This document shows positions 28,002-39,097 of a DNA stretch of 56,429 nucleotides, piece after piece. Position numbers and translations under genes: made by a program. The notes beneath the pieces were generated by a model. It was not told where the DNA came from, did not search any database, and saw only the letters and a list, made by a program, of their open reading frames with translations. The stretch comes from Gammaproteobacteria bacterium (GTDB lineage: Bacteria; Pseudomonadota; Gammaproteobacteria; Chromatiales; Chromatiaceae): the NCBI GenBank assembly GCA_024206335.1, contig JAAGZL010000510.1, positions 1 to 56,429 of the forward strand, in the 5' to 3' direction. Every line of letters starts with the position of its first letter. Within the stretch, counting starts at the first letter, position 1.

Positions 28002-29169
28002 TGACAGAGCCCTGAGAGTAGGCATAGTCGCCAATGAGGTTTCCGGCGATATGCTAGGCGCCGGATTGATGCGGGAATTGAAATCCAGGCTCCCAAATGT
28101 GCAGTTTGAGGGGATCGCCGGGCCGCGCATGCAGGAGTTAGGTTGCACCACGCTCTTTCCCATGGAGAAGCTGTCGGTAATGGGGTTGGTCGAGGTTTTA
28201 TCCCATCTGCCGGAGGTCCTCTCCATACGCCGTAGTGTACGTAACCACTTTCTGAGCAACCCTCCTGATCTGTTTATCGGCATCGACGGGCCGGATTTTA
28301 ATCTCAGCCTGGAGAGGGATCTTAAACAGGCGGGGATTACCACCGTTCACTACGTCTGCCCGTCGGTCTGGGCTTGGCGCGCGGGTAGAGTCAACAAGAT
28401 TCGCGCCTCGGTGGATATGGTCCTGAGCCTGTTTCCGTTTGAGAGGGAATTTCTGGAGAAACACCAGGTTCCAGCCACCCATGTGGGGCACCCACTGGCG
28501 GATGAAATCCCCCTGGACCCGGATCAACCCGGTGCCAGAGAACGACTTGGATTGGACCTGAATTCGCGCGTTATTGCCATTCTCCCGGGTAGTCGGAGCA
28601 GTGAGGTTAGCTCTCTGAGTGAAGACTTTATCCGTGCCGCCATGCAGTGTCAGCAACGGTTTCCCCAGATGCGGTTTGTGGTCCCCCTGGTCAACCAGCG
28701 CATCCGGGAGTTGTTTGAACAGACCTTGCAGCAGGTTGCGCCAGAGCTCCCCATAACCCTGGTGGATGGAAATGCCCGTGACGTCCTGCAGGCTGCGGAT
28801 GTGGTGTTGACGGCCTCCGGTACGGCCACCCTGGAGGCACTGTTGCTAAAACGCCCCATGGTGATTGCGTATAGATTGCACTGGCTTACCCACTGGATTT
28901 TTACCTACTTTAATCTAATCAAGTCTCCCTTCATCTCCCTGGCAAATATGCTGGCCGGTGAGGAGATAGCCCCGGAGATCCTCCAGGATGCCGTTCAGCC
29001 ACAGGTGTTGGCAGATGCCTTGATCAGGGTGCTTGAGAAGGAAGAAAAGACCGGTTTGGTGCAGGAGGTTGGTAACAAGGTACATAGAGAGCTGCGTCTG
29101 AATGCCAGCAGCCGGGCGGCAGATGCGGTGCTTGATCTGCTTAGGTCAAAACAGGTTCATAGCAACTGA
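27979..29169 (+). CDS. lpxB: Lipid-A-disaccharide synthase
   Basis: A 396-residue inner-membrane-associated GT-B glycosyltransferase (family GT19) that joins lipid X to UDP-diacylglucosamine. The motifs [27 protein letters not shown] and [15 protein letters not shown] in the N-terminal half, and LPGSRSSEV and [11 protein letters not shown] in the C-terminal half, are diagnostic. It starts with GTG inside the last 23 bases of lpxA; the only nearby ATG (28002) is in another frame. The stop overlaps rnhB by one base. Confidence 0.95.
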   Translation: MREVLSADDRALRVGIVANEVSGDMLGAGLMRELKSRLPNVQFEGIAGPRMQELGCTTLFPMEKLSVMGLVEVLSHLPEVLSIRRSVRNHFLSNPPDLFIGIDGPDFNLSLERDLKQAGITTVHYVCPSVWAWRAGRVNKIRASVDMVLSLFPFEREFLEKHQVPATHVGHPLADEIPLDPDQPGARERLGLDLNSRVIAILPGSRSSEVSSLSEDFIRAAMQCQQRFPQMRFVVPLVNQRIRELFEQTLQQVAPELPITLVDGNARDVLQAADVVLTASGTATLEALLLKRPMVIAYRLHWLTHWIFTYFNLIKSPFISLANMLAGEEIAPEILQDAVQPQVLADALIRVLEKEEKTGLVQEVGNKVHRELRLNASSRAADAVLDLLRSKQVHSN

Positions 29170-29750
29170 TGTCTGCCACCACAGCCATAATTAGGGTTGC
29201 CGGTGTGGACGAGGTGGGACGCGGCCCCCTGGCCGGTCCGGTGGTGGCTGCGGCGGTGATCCTGGATCCAGTGCGGCCGATCGAGGGTCTGGCTGACTCC
29301 AAAAAGCTCTCAGAAAAAAAACGCCAGGAAATGGATCTGATCATCAGGGAGAACGCCCTCGCCTGGTCCCTGGGTCGGGCCGAGGTGGAGGAGATAGACC
29401 AGATCAACATCCTGCAGGCATCGCTCCTGGCCATGCAGCGGGCTGTGGAGTCCCTACCCATCCCCCCGGACCATGCCCTGGTGGATGGCAACAGATGCCC
29501 AGATCTGGCATGTACGGTTGAGGCCATTGTCGGTGGCGATGGTAGTGAGCCAGCCATTAGTGCAGCATCTATTATCGCCAAGGTAAGTAGGGACCGGGAG
29601 ATGACAGAGCTGGACCTGCAATACCCAGGTTATGGTCTGGCAAAACACAAAGGCTATCCCACCAAGTTCCATCTCCAGGCACTCCAGGAGCTAGGGGTTA
29701 CGGATATTCATCGCCGCTCTTTTGGTCCGGTAAGGCGCCTGATAGATTAG
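29169..29750 (+). CDS. rnhB: Ribonuclease HII
   Basis: A 193-residue cytosolic enzyme that cuts the RNA strand of RNA/DNA hybrids and single ribonucleotides in DNA. The acidic active site is visible: [15 protein letters not shown] (Asp, Glu), [10 protein letters not shown] (Asp) and the helix [14 protein letters not shown], followed by a conserved [14 protein letters not shown]. It begins on the last base of lpxB, ending the lipid A operon, and precedes dnaE as in many gammaproteobacteria. Confidence 0.96.
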   Translation: MSATTAIIRVAGVDEVGRGPLAGPVVAAAVILDPVRPIEGLADSKKLSEKKRQEMDLIIRENALAWSLGRAEVEEIDQINILQASLLAMQRAVESLPIPPDHALVDGNRCPDLACTVEAIVGGDGSEPAISAASIIAKVSRDREMTELDLQYPGYGLAKHKGYPTKFHLQALQELGVTDIHRRSFGPVRRLID

Positions 29751-29891
29751 ATGTGACATCTCGATTATTTGGCCCGCAGTTCGAGCGCGCTGAATAATTT
29801 GGTGATTTATAAATTTCTCTGAATCATTTGGCAGTTTCCAGGCGTTTCATTGAGACATGGAATATCCATTTTCGGTATGATTGTCCGCACT

Positions 29892-32800
29892 ATGCAACCC
29901 ACATTTATCCATCTCCGCGTCCACTCTGAATTCTCCCTGGTGGATGGTGTCGTCCGGATAAAACCTCTGATCAAGGCGGTGTGCGCAAACCGCATGCCTG
30001 CGGTCGCGGTGACTGATCAGTCCAACCTGTTTGTTATGGTCAAGTTCTACCGGGCGGCAGTGGCCAGTGGGATAAAGCCCATTATTGGCGCTGACTGCTG
30101 GCTGCATAATGAGCAGAATGCCAATCAACCAAGCAGACTGCTGCTCCTGGCCCAGACATTCGAGGGTTATCGCAACCTTACCCGACTGATCTCACGCAGT
30201 TATCAGGAGGGACAGCACCTGGGAATTCCCATGCTGGAGCGGGAGTGGCTGAGTGGCAGTAGTGATGGCCTGATTGTACTTTCAGGTGGGTGTGACGGGG
30301 ACGTGGGGCGTCTCCTGCTGGGTGGTAATCTGGAGCAGGCCAAACAACAGCTGCAGCAGTGGATAGGGCTGTTTGGGGATAGATTCTATCTCGAAGTAAA
30401 CCGTACTGGCCGACCCCGTGAGGAGGAGCATCTCCACGCCTGCGTGGATCTCTCCCAGCAGTTGGGAGTGCCCATTGTTGCCACCAATGATGTACGGTTT
30501 CTCCAACCTGATGAGTTTGATGCCCATGAGGTTAGGGTCTGCATCCATGATGGACGTACTCTGGATGACCCGCGTCGACCCAAAAACTACAGCCCGCAAC
30601 AGTATCTGCGTAGCCAGGAGGAGATGGCAGAGCTGTTCTCTGATCTGCCCGAGGCCCTGGCCAATAGCGTGGAGATCGCCAAACGCTGCAATCTGGAACT
30701 CACCTTGGGCAAGAATTATCTGCCGGACTTTCCAGTACCGGAGGGTATGTCGGTTGCAGAGTTCACCACCCAGGAGTCGGAGCAGGGCCTAGAATCCCGC
30801 CTGCAGGGCATCCTGGACCGGACAGATGCGGCCTATGCTGAGCGGCGTAAGGAGTATGACGACCGGCTGAAGCTGGAACTGGACGTGATCATCCAGATGG
30901 GATTTCCCGGCTACTTCCTGATCGTGGCCGACTTCATTCGCTGGGCCAGAGAGAATGATGTACCGGTGGGACCAGGGCGTGGCTCCGGTGCCGGCTCCCT
31001 GGTGGCCTACGTTCTGGGCATCACTGATCTGGATCCAATAGAGCATGAACTGCTGTTTGAGCGTTTTCTGAACCCGGAACGTGTCTCCATGCCAGACTTT
31101 GATGTGGACTTTTGCATGGAGGGCCGGGATCGCGTCATTGAGTATGTGGCCGAGCAGTACGGCCGAGATTCGGTCTCCCAGATCATCACCTACGGCAGTA
31201 TGGCTGCCAAGGCGGTGGTGCGGGATGTGGGCCGGGTGCTGGGCCATGCCTATGGGTTTGTGGACCGCATCGCCAAACTGATCCCATTTGAGATCGGCAT
31301 GACCCTGACCAAGGCCCTGGAGGAGAGTGAAGAGCTGCACCAGGCCTATAAGGATGAGGAGGAGGTCACCGAACTGATAGATATGGCCCTGAGCCTGGAG
31401 GGGTTGGCCAGAAACGCCGGCAAGCATGCAGGTGGTGTGGTGATAGCCCCCACGGTGTTGACTGACTTTACCCCGCTTTACTGTGAGGCCAGTGGTGATA
31501 ATCTGGTCACCCAGTTTGACAAGGATGATGTGGAGGCGGTGGGCCTGGTCAAGTTTGACTTCCTGGGGCTGCGCACCCTGACCATCGTGGACTGGGCCCT
31601 GAAGACGGTAAATGCGCAACGTCAGCAGTCGGGTGAAGAGGGTATAGATATAACCAGAATACCCATGGATGATACCCGGGCATTCAGCCTGCTGAAAAGG
31701 TGTGGGACCACCGCCGTATTCCAGCTTGAATCCCGTGGCATGAAGGAGTTGATCAAGAAGCTGCAGCCGGACAGTTTTGATGACATCACCGCTCTGGTGG
31801 CCCTGTTCCGCCCCGGCCCGCTGCAATCGGGCATGGTAGACGACTTCATCGCCCGTAAGCATGGGCGACAAAAGGTGGTGTACCCGCATCCGGCGCTAGA
31901 GCCGATCCTCAATACCACATATGGCGTAATCCTCTACCAGGAACAGGTGATGCAGATCGCCCAGGTGCTGGCCGGCTATACCCTGGGTGGCGCCGACCTG
32001 CTGCGCCGCGCCATGGGCAAGAAAAAGCCGGAAGAGATGGCCAAGCAGGGTGAGATCTTCCGCAAGGGTGCGGTGGAACTGGGGGTGGAGGAGGAGACCG
32101 CAGCCTACATCTTCGATCTGATGGAGAAGTTTGCCGGTTACGGATTCAATAAATCGCATTCCGCCGCCTACGCCCTGGTCTCATATCAGACTCTGTGGCT
32201 TAAGTCCCACTATCCAGCTGCATTTATGGCTGCGGTACTCTCTGCGGATATGGATACCACCGATAAGGTGGTGATTATGATCGATGAGTGCAGAGGCATG
32301 GGATTGAAGGTTAATCCACCCCATGTGAACCACTCTGAGTACAGGTTTACCGTGGATGGGGGTGATACCGTCATATATGGATTGGGTGCCATCAAGGGGG
32401 TTGGTGAAGCGGCCATTGAGAGCATCATTGATGACCGCCACCGGGATGGGGCGTTTCAGGATCTTTTCGAATTCTGTCGCCGAGTGGACCTGCGCAAGGC
32501 CAACCGCCGGGTGTTGGAGTCGCTGATCAGGGCCGGTGCCCTGGATGAGCTGGGGGAGAACCGGGCTACACTCATGACGCAACTGCCACTGGCCTTGAAG
32601 ATGGCTGAACAGCACCATGCCTTGCAGGCGGCAGGACAGAATGACCTGTTTGGGATGGCCGACGACAACTCCAAGTCAGTACCAAATCAGATTCTTCCCG
32701 ATCCGAGCGCTGAGTGGGATGAACAACAGAGGCTGCAGGGAGAGAAGGATACCCTTGGTCTCTATCTTACCGGACACCCCATCAACCGGTATCTGGATGA

Positions 32801-33422
32801 GTTTCAGGGTATTGGGATTAGCCGTATCACCAAGCTGACGCTGGATGGTGGGAGTCCGGCTGGATCACCGGGTAAGGGCCGGCGTGGTGGTGTCAGGGTA
32901 ATGGCGGCAGGTCTGGTTATATCCAGCAGTCACCGGCTGACCCAGCGTGGCCGCATGGGGACGGTGGTCCTGGACGACAGCACCGCCCGCATCGAAGTTA
33001 CCCTGTTTTCAGAGGCGTATGAGGAGTTTCGGGAACTGCTGGCCGCAGATAAGATTCTGGTGGTTACGGGCAACCTTAACTACGATGAATATCGTGGCGG
33101 GTTGAGTGTCCGTGCCGATCAGGTATTGGAGTTCGAGCAGGCCAGATCCCTCTATGCCCGGGCGCTGCAACTGGATACAGCGCATCTGAATGGGGCGATG
33201 CAACCGGATATACTGGCAGAGTTGCAGGCTATTTTAACCACCTATCTGGGTGGGAACTGCAATATTCGATTGCGCATGGTCAGGGATGACTCCAGTGGAG
33301 TCATGGAGTTTGGCGATGCCTGGAGGGTAAACCCAACGGATGAATTGATCCGTAGACTGGGGCGACTGTTTAGTTCTGATGGGGTCAGGGTGATGTATGG
33401 CTCCAAGGGTGGTGCCAGCTAA
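29892..33422 (+). CDS. dnaE: DNA polymerase III alpha subunit
   Basis: A 1176-residue replicative polymerase. The PHP domain (about 1-270) begins [15 protein letters not shown]. The palm has the catalytic pair in [14 protein letters not shown], and the fingers contain [18 protein letters not shown] helix-hairpin-helix region ([12 protein letters not shown]) and an OB fold ([14 protein letters not shown]) follow. The start at 29892 ([12 protein letters not shown]) matches the family; upstream in-frame ATG at 29877 and TTG at 29850 add residues without similarity. The gap of 141 bases after rnhB may hold its promoter. The length matches E. coli (1160). Confidence 0.97.
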   Translation: MQPTFIHLRVHSEFSLVDGVVRIKPLIKAVCANRMPAVAVTDQSNLFVMVKFYRAAVASGIKPIIGADCWLHNEQNANQPSRLLLLAQTFEGYRNLTRLISRSYQEGQHLGIPMLEREWLSGSSDGLIVLSGGCDGDVGRLLLGGNLEQAKQQLQQWIGLFGDRFYLEVNRTGRPREEEHLHACVDLSQQLGVPIVATNDVRFLQPDEFDAHEVRVCIHDGRTLDDPRRPKNYSPQQYLRSQEEMAELFSDLPEALANSVEIAKRCNLELTLGKNYLPDFPVPEGMSVAEFTTQESEQGLESRLQGILDRTDAAYAERRKEYDDRLKLELDVIIQMGFPGYFLIVADFIRWARENDVPVGPGRGSGAGSLVAYVLGITDLDPIEHELLFERFLNPERVSMPDFDVDFCMEGRDRVIEYVAEQYGRDSVSQIITYGSMAAKAVVRDVGRVLGHAYGFVDRIAKLIPFEIGMTLTKALEESEELHQAYKDEEEVTELIDMALSLEGLARNAGKHAGGVVIAPTVLTDFTPLYCEASGDNLVTQFDKDDVEAVGLVKFDFLGLRTLTIVDWALKTVNAQRQQSGEEGIDITRIPMDDTRAFSLLKRCGTTAVFQLESRGMKELIKKLQPDSFDDITALVALFRPGPLQSGMVDDFIARKHGRQKVVYPHPALEPILNTTYGVILYQEQVMQIAQVLAGYTLGGADLLRRAMGKKKPEEMAKQGEIFRKGAVELGVEEETAAYIFDLMEKFAGYGFNKSHSAAYALVSYQTLWLKSHYPAAFMAAVLSADMDTTDKVVIMIDECRGMGLKVNPPHVNHSEYRFTVDGGDTVIYGLGAIKGVGEAAIESIIDDRHRDGAFQDLFEFCRRVDLRKANRRVLESLIRAGALDELGENRATLMTQLPLALKMAEQHHALQAAGQNDLFGMADDNSKSVPNQILPDPSAEWDEQQRLQGEKDTLGLYLTGHPINRYLDEFQGIGISRITKLTLDGGSPAGSPGKGRRGGVRVMAAGLVISSSHRLTQRGRMGTVVLDDSTARIEVTLFSEAYEEFRELLAADKILVVTGNLNYDEYRGGLSVRADQVLEFEQARSLYARALQLDTAHLNGAMQPDILAELQAILTTYLGGNCNIRLRMVRDDSSGVMEFGDAWRVNPTDELIRRLGRLFSSDGVRVMYGSKGGAS

Positions 33423-33580
33423 ACAGGTGTAGGAGTGCGAGAAATAGAATATTATCGAAATGCCAGTCTAATAGAGTATCTATATCAATAACAACCAATT
33501 TTATAACGTATTTTTATAAATGTAAATTAACGGCCTTACAACAGTGTCATTCCTATATTGAATCCGGTATATTTCCACCC

Positions 33581-34537
33581 ATGGACCTGAATTTTCTTGA
33601 ATTTGAACAACCCATTGCCGAACTGCAAGCCAAGATCGAAGAGCTGCGCTTGGTTGGTGATGATAATGAAATTAACATCCAGGATGAGGTTTTAAGATTA
33701 GAGAAGAAGAGCAAGTCTCTAACCGAATCTATCTTCTCCAGCCTCAAGCCGTGGCAGATATCCCAGCTGGCACGGCATCCGCAACGCCCCTATATGTTCG
33801 ATTATATCAATGGCGCGTTTGACGGTTTTCAGGAGTTGCACGGAGATCGGGCCTTTGCCGATGATCATGCCATCGTTGGTGGTGTGGCTAGGCTGGAGGG
33901 CAAACCGGTAATGCTGATCGGGCATCAGAAGGGACGCAACACCAAAGAAAAGCTGTTCCGCAACTTCGGTATGCCACGCCCAGAGGGCTACCGTAAGGCC
34001 CTGCGTCTGATGGAGATGGCGGAACGTTTTCGTATGCCTCTGTTTACCTTTATCGATACCCCGGGGGCCTATCCCGGTGTGGGGGCAGAAGAGCGTGGCC
34101 AGAGTGAGGCCATTGCCCGCAATCTGAAGGTGATGGCTGGTCTCAGAATACCAGTAGTCTGTACCGTAATGGGTGAGGGTGGCTCCGGTGGAGCCCTGGC
34201 CATCGGTGTGGGCGACCGTGTCCTGATGTTGCAGTACAGCACTTACTCGGTGATCTCCCCTGAAGGTTGCGCCTCTATCCTGTGGAAGAGCGCGGAAAAG
34301 GCCTCCCTAGCGGCAGAGGCCATGGGGATTACCTCCCATCGTCTTAAAGAGCTGGGACTGATTGATGGCATTATTGATGAGCCACTCGGTGGTTCCCACC
34401 GTGATATTGATACCACAGTACATAACGTGAAACATGCCCTGGTAGAGACGTTGGAAAATCTTTCGAGTATCCCTATCGACAAGCTTCTGGAGCAGCGTTA
34501 TCAGCGTCTGATGCAGTACGGTAGTTTCTCCGGGTAA
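33581..34537 (+). CDS. accA: Acetyl-CoA carboxylase carboxyltransferase subunit alpha
   Basis: A 318-residue subunit that, with AccD, transfers CO2 from biotin to acetyl-CoA to give malonyl-CoA. It begins [20 protein letters not shown], as the family does. It has HKGRN-type text ([19 protein letters not shown]), [19 protein letters not shown] and [15 protein letters not shown], which form the CoA-binding and oxyanion sites. It follows dnaE by 158 AT-rich bases and overlaps tilS by one base. Confidence 0.97.
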   Translation: MDLNFLEFEQPIAELQAKIEELRLVGDDNEINIQDEVLRLEKKSKSLTESIFSSLKPWQISQLARHPQRPYMFDYINGAFDGFQELHGDRAFADDHAIVGGVARLEGKPVMLIGHQKGRNTKEKLFRNFGMPRPEGYRKALRLMEMAERFRMPLFTFIDTPGAYPGVGAEERGQSEAIARNLKVMAGLRIPVVCTVMGEGGSGGALAIGVGDRVLMLQYSTYSVISPEGCASILWKSAEKASLAAEAMGITSHRLKELGLIDGIIDEPLGGSHRDIDTTVHNVKHALVETLENLSSIPIDKLLEQRYQRLMQYGSFSG

Positions 34538-35871
34538 TGCCTTTTAACCAGGGCCTGCTATTAGAGACAATTTCTGCACTTCCCACCTGCAAACGCCTGC
34601 TGATTGCCTACAGCGGAGGCATGGATTCCCATGTCCTGCTGCATGCCATCTGGGGCCTGCGCAGTGAACTGACGGCCGAGATCCATGTCGTCCATGTAAA
34701 TCATGGTCTACAGTCAGATGCCTCTGTGTGGGCCGAAAGTTGTTCTGACTTTTGCGTATCACACCAGATCCCGATAACCGTGGTAGAGGTGGATGCAACA
34801 CCCGCTAAAGGTGAAAGCCGAGAAGCGGCTGCCCGTGACAGCCGATATCGTGCAATCTGTAGTCTCATGGAGGTGGGTGATATCTTGCTTACCGCCCATC
34901 ACGCTGAAGATCAGGCTGAGACTGTGCTGTTGCAACTGCTGCGCGGTAGTGGTCCCAGCGGGCTTTCTGCCATGCCGATTATCAATGGCTTTGGCCCTGG
35001 ATTTCATGCCCGGCCACTATTGGAGTGTATGCGATCTGATCTGGCTGAGTATGCAGAACAGAACCAGTTGCGGTGGTTGGAGGATTTTAGTAACAGCGAT
35101 ACCTCATTTGATCGCAATTATTTGCGGCACCGGGTGATCCCCTTGCTGAAGCAACGCTGGCCGGCAATGGAGAAGACCATCTCTCGCAGCGCCAGCCACT
35201 GTGCTGAGGCGCAGCAGTTGATTGAAGAGGCGGCCAGAATTGACCTGAGGGATATGCAACTGGGCCAAGACAACAGTATGAGTGTTGCCGCTCTATCTGC
35301 TATGCCACCTCCGCGTGCCCGTGCGGTAATCCGTACCTGGATTAATGATGCCGGATTAAGGCTGCCGGATACGGCCCGCCTGGACCGGGTATTACGAGAG
35401 ATGCTCACAGCCCGCGAGGATCGTAATCCTATGGTCAACTGGGCAGACGTAGAACTGCGCAGATACCGTGACCGTCTCTATCTGCTGTCGGCCCTACAGA
35501 AGTTTGATCCAGTGACCGAGTTGAATTGGGATGGAGAAACCCCTTTGGAGCTGCCATCAGGATTGGGGGTTTTGTCAGTTAAGCCGGCCAAGTCCGGTAT
35601 ATCCAGAAAGATGTGGGAGGAGTCCCAGGTCACTGTATGTTTTCGTGTCGGTGGTGAGCGTTGCAAGTTGCTGGGAAGAGATAACAGCAAGAGCCTGAAA
35701 AAGCTGTTTCAGGAGTATGGTGTACCACCATGGGAAAGAGACAGAATCCCGCTGATCAAGATCGATGGCCAGCTTGCTGCGGTGGGTGATATCTGGTTAT
35801 GTGACGGAGTTAGATTAGAAGAAACTGATGCTGTGCTAAAGATCTGCTGGGAACGCGGCACCGGGCTATAA
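34537..35871 (+). CDS. tilS: tRNA(Ile)-lysidine synthase
   Basis: A 444-residue enzyme that changes C34 of tRNA-Ile2 to lysidine so that it reads AUA. The N-type ATP pyrophosphatase P-loop is IAYSGGMDSHVLL near residue 25. The motif TAHHAEDQAETVLLQLLRGSG is diagnostic. The tRNA-binding TilS C-terminal domain appears near the end (CKLLGRDNSKSLKKLFQEYG). Its start shares one base with the accA stop. Its stop overlaps the convergent cNMP-rhodanese gene by six bases, leaving no room for a separate terminator. Confidence 0.96.
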   Translation: MPFNQGLLLETISALPTCKRLLIAYSGGMDSHVLLHAIWGLRSELTAEIHVVHVNHGLQSDASVWAESCSDFCVSHQIPITVVEVDATPAKGESREAAARDSRYRAICSLMEVGDILLTAHHAEDQAETVLLQLLRGSGPSGLSAMPIINGFGPGFHARPLLECMRSDLAEYAEQNQLRWLEDFSNSDTSFDRNYLRHRVIPLLKQRWPAMEKTISRSASHCAEAQQLIEEAARIDLRDMQLGQDNSMSVAALSAMPPPRARAVIRTWINDAGLRLPDTARLDRVLREMLTAREDRNPMVNWADVELRRYRDRLYLLSALQKFDPVTELNWDGETPLELPSGLGVLSVKPAKSGISRKMWEESQVTVCFRVGGERCKLLGRDNSKSLKKLFQEYGVPPWERDRIPLIKIDGQLAAVGDIWLCDGVRLEETDAVLKICWERGTGL

Positions 35872-36918
35872 ATCATTCTGAGTCTGTTCTTCAATGCTTG
35901 AGTTGCCATCCTTTAACACATATACATCCAGCCCCATCTCGCTGAGCAGGAAGGCGGCAGTTGAGCTGCGTTGGCCGGTATCACAATAGAGGATATACTG
36001 TGTTCCTGGATCCAGCTCTTGCCCCTTTTGACGTATTGTTCCCAGGGGTATATTGATTGCTCCACTGATCATGGAGTTTTTATACTCTGCATCTAGCCTG
36101 ATATCCACCATACAGGCGCCATTCTGCACCATGGTTCTGGCCTCTGTAGCGTCAATCCAGTTGAGAATTGGCTCGTTGAACAGTTTGATAAAGTCGTTCT
36201 TGGACAGGCTCATCAAGGTGCCGTCAGTGAGCATGGTGATAGTTGCATTTCTGGGAGTGCCAGCTATAAGTGACTCTTCACCAAAGCTGCTTCCACGGCC
36301 GATCTCAGCCAATACCTCTTCGCCATCAGTAGTGGGGCGACTGACCTGGCAGCGACCTTTTTTTACCATGTAATAAAAGCCGCCGGTGTCACCAAATCTA
36401 ACGATTACATCCCCTTTTTTTACCTGGGTCTCCTGCATTATGGAGAAGAGGGTTTGGATGTTATTGGCTGGCAGCTTGAGGAAGGTTTTGGTCTGGAGCA
36501 TCGCCATCATCCATTCGCTGTCCATGGCGGATGGCCCCTGATCCTGGTTCTCTTGGACATCCAGGCCGCCAGGACTGTAAGACTCACCCCATGCTAATAA
36601 ACGTTCCAGTAGTACTCGGTTGATCCATACTATATTGGCTGTTTCTGAGGTTACGTGGGCGTCACATCTGGTGGTCAGGGCATAATTGGCAGCTTTGCTG
36701 CCTGCAGCTATCTCCATTTCTTTATTCGTGCTGAAAGTAAGTTTTACCGAGCCGGACATCAGAAATGCAGAGTTAGGTCCATGCTCTCCTCGACTGAATA
36801 ATTTGTCTCCGCTGTAAAATCGTTCAACCCTAGCATGCTTTGCAAGCTGCATGAGATTGCCTTCATAAAGAGCATTTATGGGAACCAAAGTGCGGAATTT
36901 ATTAAGATCAAGCTCCAT
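35866..36918 (-). CDS. Double cNMP-binding domain protein fused to a rhodanese domain
   Basis: A 350-residue cytoplasmic protein with three parts. An N-terminal cNMP-like domain (about 1-110) has GDKLFSRGEHGPNSAFLMSG but no clear phosphate cassette. A second cNMP domain (about 130-250) has FGEESLIAGTPRNATITM, with the Glu and Arg that bind cyclic-nucleotide phosphate. The rhodanese domain (about 255-345) has the active Cys in YCDTGQRSSTA. No DNA-binding helix-turn-helix is visible. A role as a sensor coupling cyclic nucleotide (or another ligand) to sulfur transfer or persulfide sensing is inference. The start at 36918 follows GAGGTAAGACA. The gene stands alone, convergent with tilS. Confidence 0.88.
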   Translation of the reverse strand: MELDLNKFRTLVPINALYEGNLMQLAKHARVERFYSGDKLFSRGEHGPNSAFLMSGSVKLTFSTNKEMEIAAGSKAANYALTTRCDAHVTSETANIVWINRVLLERLLAWGESYSPGGLDVQENQDQGPSAMDSEWMMAMLQTKTFLKLPANNIQTLFSIMQETQVKKGDVIVRFGDTGGFYYMVKKGRCQVSRPTTDGEEVLAEIGRGSSFGEESLIAGTPRNATITMLTDGTLMSLSKNDFIKLFNEPILNWIDATEARTMVQNGACMVDIRLDAEYKNSMISGAINIPLGTIRQKGQELDPGTQYILYCDTGQRSSTAAFLLSEMGLDVYVLKDGNSSIEEQTQNDL

Positions 36919-37152
36919 TGTCTTACCTCGTGCGCTATGCAGTGGAGACATGGCCATCATTGTTATTTTGCTGATATAAATTCAACGGCCAATACCATGG
37001 CTCAGCATAACTGATTATTAGACCAGTGGGAAAGAGATACAGTGAAATTATCTCGAAAATGTACTTTTTTTGCTGTTCATGTCTATAAGGAGGGGGGGGC
37101 AACTACTGGAAGAGTGGGATAGATTCAGGTGATTGCATGAATACAGGTTGTT

Positions 37153-37773
37153 TTATAGGTAGTTTTTAAATAATTTCATTATCTGCTCTTCAGAAAATGT
37201 CTTCTCTTTTACCCTGATGGTCTCAAGTTCTTCTCTTATCTTATTTTGCAGATAGCTGTGTACCACATCTTTCTTATTTAGTAGGGGAACATTGCATACA
37301 ACTGGGCCGCGTAACTCAGTCAGACTACCATCTATGCCAGTGATATGTATATCAGACCACTTATCGATGATGATTGGGGTGATTCCAATACTGAGCAGGA
37401 ACTCATACGCCTTGTAGTAGGAGTTGGTTGCCTGCCATAGGGAAATACCATTATCATTTACGATGGTCTTGAGTTGTTCGGTGACTGCAGGTGGCAGTTT
37501 GCGTTGCATAAAGGCGGCGCCGTAGAAGGTGAGCGTATCCCAGCAGTATGAATCAAGGGGGCAGGATAGAACACCAACGGGTGCCAGTGGTCCATCCAGA
37601 CGGATGTTCTGAAATTGGGTGCAAAATCCCAGGTTTTTGTCCTGGGCGTCTATGTATCCAAGTATGAGCTCATTGCCATTTCTCCGCGCAACAAGGAGTT
37701 TTTCCATGCCGATTTCAAATAGGTTTTCCATTGCGCAGTGATAGCCGACTCTTAGGTTAAACAGTCGGACCAT
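37153..37773 (-). CDS. Uncharacterised 206-residue protein
   Basis: I do not recognise the family. It has no signal peptide or membrane helix, so it is probably cytoplasmic. It is of mixed alpha/beta character, with four Cys in the first half (YHCAMEN, FCTQF, SCPLDSYCWD) and a charged helical C-terminus (NKIREELETIRVKEKTFSEEQ). The start at 37773 (MVRLFNLRVGY) was chosen for GAAAGG seven bases upstream. Neighbours give no clue: it stands alone, downstream of a 121-base gap from the next minus-strand gene. Confidence 0.65.
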   Translation of the reverse strand: MVRLFNLRVGYHCAMENLFEIGMEKLLVARRNGNELILGYIDAQDKNLGFCTQFQNIRLDGPLAPVGVLSCPLDSYCWDTLTFYGAAFMQRKLPPAVTEQLKTIVNDNGISLWQATNSYYKAYEFLLSIGITPIIIDKWSDIHITGIDGSLTELRGPVVCNVPLLNKKDVVHSYLQNKIREELETIRVKEKTFSEEQIMKLFKNYL

Positions 37774-37894
37774 CTTAATGCCTTTCAATCTGCTCCGCCA
37801 TTGGATTTTTTATCCTAATGGCCGTTAATCTGGCAACTATATAGGCGAAGGTAGACTGTAATTCGTGCTGCCGTCATGACCGTTAATGGGTTGA

Positions 37895-38257
37895 TCAGTT
37901 GTGGAAATAGAGAGTGATGCCACTGCGTGGGTACCTGTCATTATAGTAGTACGGTGGTGGATAGCTCCATGTTGGCTCAAAGAATAGGTCGTATGGTGAA
38001 TGGAAGAGAAATAGGTGGCTACGGTGCCTATTGCGCCGGCGGTGTTTATGTCGTGTATGCCGTTTCTGAACTATATTCTTGTGTTTCCTAACCTTATATA
38101 GACCAGTTTTGGAAGAGTTTGTATGGGTTGGTTTGTTACTTTGATTCAGCTGTCTGGAACTGCCAGACCCCGGTGAGCCTGCGGTTGCTGTTAAGGGGCA
38201 TAGTGCTAGTAATAGTGTGGTGACAGCAAGTATTGACGTGGAGTTTTGGTTTAACAT
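37895..38257 (-). CDS. Exported His/Arg- and Tyr/Pro-rich small protein
   Basis: A 120-residue protein with a signal peptide (about 1-26, ending ATAG). It continues with a Ser/Thr/Asn-rich segment, a strongly basic His/Arg block (KRHTRHKHRRRNRHRSH) and a Tyr/Pro-rich C-terminus (SYPPPYYYNDRYPRSG). The end ITLYFHN is aromatic, as in some outer-membrane proteins, but the protein is too short for a barrel. No family recognised. The basic block could bind metal, nucleic acid or lipopolysaccharide; that is inference. Confidence 0.6.
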   Translation of the reverse strand: MLNQNSTSILAVTTLLLALCPLTATAGSPGSGSSRQLNQSNKPTHTNSSKTGLYKVRKHKNIVQKRHTRHKHRRRNRHRSHLFLFHSPYDLFFEPTWSYPPPYYYNDRYPRSGITLYFHN

Positions 38258-38398
38258 ATCTACCTCCTCACTAGATGGCCAATGAGCTATTCTGATAGAA
38301 ATGTTAGGGCTTGGTAGCTTAACCTAGGCTGAACAACAGGTTATTGTGTTATGTACTTGGCTGATTGAATGTGACCAGTTATTACGGAATACAGTGGC

Positions 38399-39097
38399 CT
38401 ACTGCTCTCTACGCTGCATGTAGTCATGCACGATTTTGTCGATGGCTTCCTGGTTATATGGTCTCAAACCGCGCAGGGCCATGTATTTAGTGCCACTTCC
38501 TATAATCTCTCCACCCTGTTTCAGGCAGAAACCAAGGCGTGCGCGACTCTTTTTGCCATTTACCTCCAGTGAGGTCTCGGTGAGCTCCAGCTCTGGCTGA
38601 GTAATTGCGAGATGGTCCAGATCTATCTCCATGCTCTCGTAAATAACCAGGGGGCGAGCCGGGTTGATCATGACATCCTCCTGCTGCATCAGTGGTACCA
38701 GGATATGAGGAAAGGTGCGCCCGGAAAATTCCACATAACTACGGGCCAGACTGCAAATTGCATCTTCATCAACGGATGTTTCTCCTGACCGTTGTATGGA
38801 TAGATACACCTTGCCTTCGTGGTCCCTGGCCTCCACTAATTCTGTGCCATCAGGATGAAACAGAAGGGTGGTTTCGTCGTTGACCATGCCGGAAAAGGTG
38901 AACCTCATCTTCTGGCTTAGTCCGAGTTTGGCCAGGGCCACGGAAAACAACAGATCTCCAGGGACACAGAACATCTTGTTGTCAGGATCATGCAGGGGGT
39001 TAAAATCACCGGCAATCTGTTTGGCAAACCCGCTTGCCTGCTCACGGGAAAAGCGTATACCTGATCCAGGCTCCAGATAGTATTTGCTCAGGAACAT
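38399..39097 (-). CDS. DUF3581 family protein
   Basis: A 232-residue cytoplasmic protein. The stretch FAKQIAGDFNPLHDPDNKMFCVPGD resembles the active-site region of hot-dog hydratases/thioesterases, and the whole sequence matches what I know of DUF3581, found in Shewanella, Vibrio and relatives. No activity has been established to my knowledge. It has an HDP (His-Asp) pair like that in MaoC proteins, so a role in acyl-CoA chemistry is possible. It is monocistronic. Confidence 0.8.
   Translation of the reverse strand: MFLSKYYLEPGSGIRFSREQASGFAKQIAGDFNPLHDPDNKMFCVPGDLLFSVALAKLGLSQKMRFTFSGMVNDETTLLFHPDGTELVEARDHEGKVYLSIQRSGETSVDEDAICSLARSYVEFSGRTFPHILVPLMQQEDVMINPARPLVIYESMEIDLDHLAITQPELELTETSLEVNGKKSRARLGFCLKQGGEIIGSGTKYMALRGLRPYNQEAIDKIVHDYMQRREQ

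Noticed and set aside
30789-31889. 366-residue minus-strand frame opposite dnaE
   Set aside because: Antisense shadow of a highly conserved gene; no recognisable domain.
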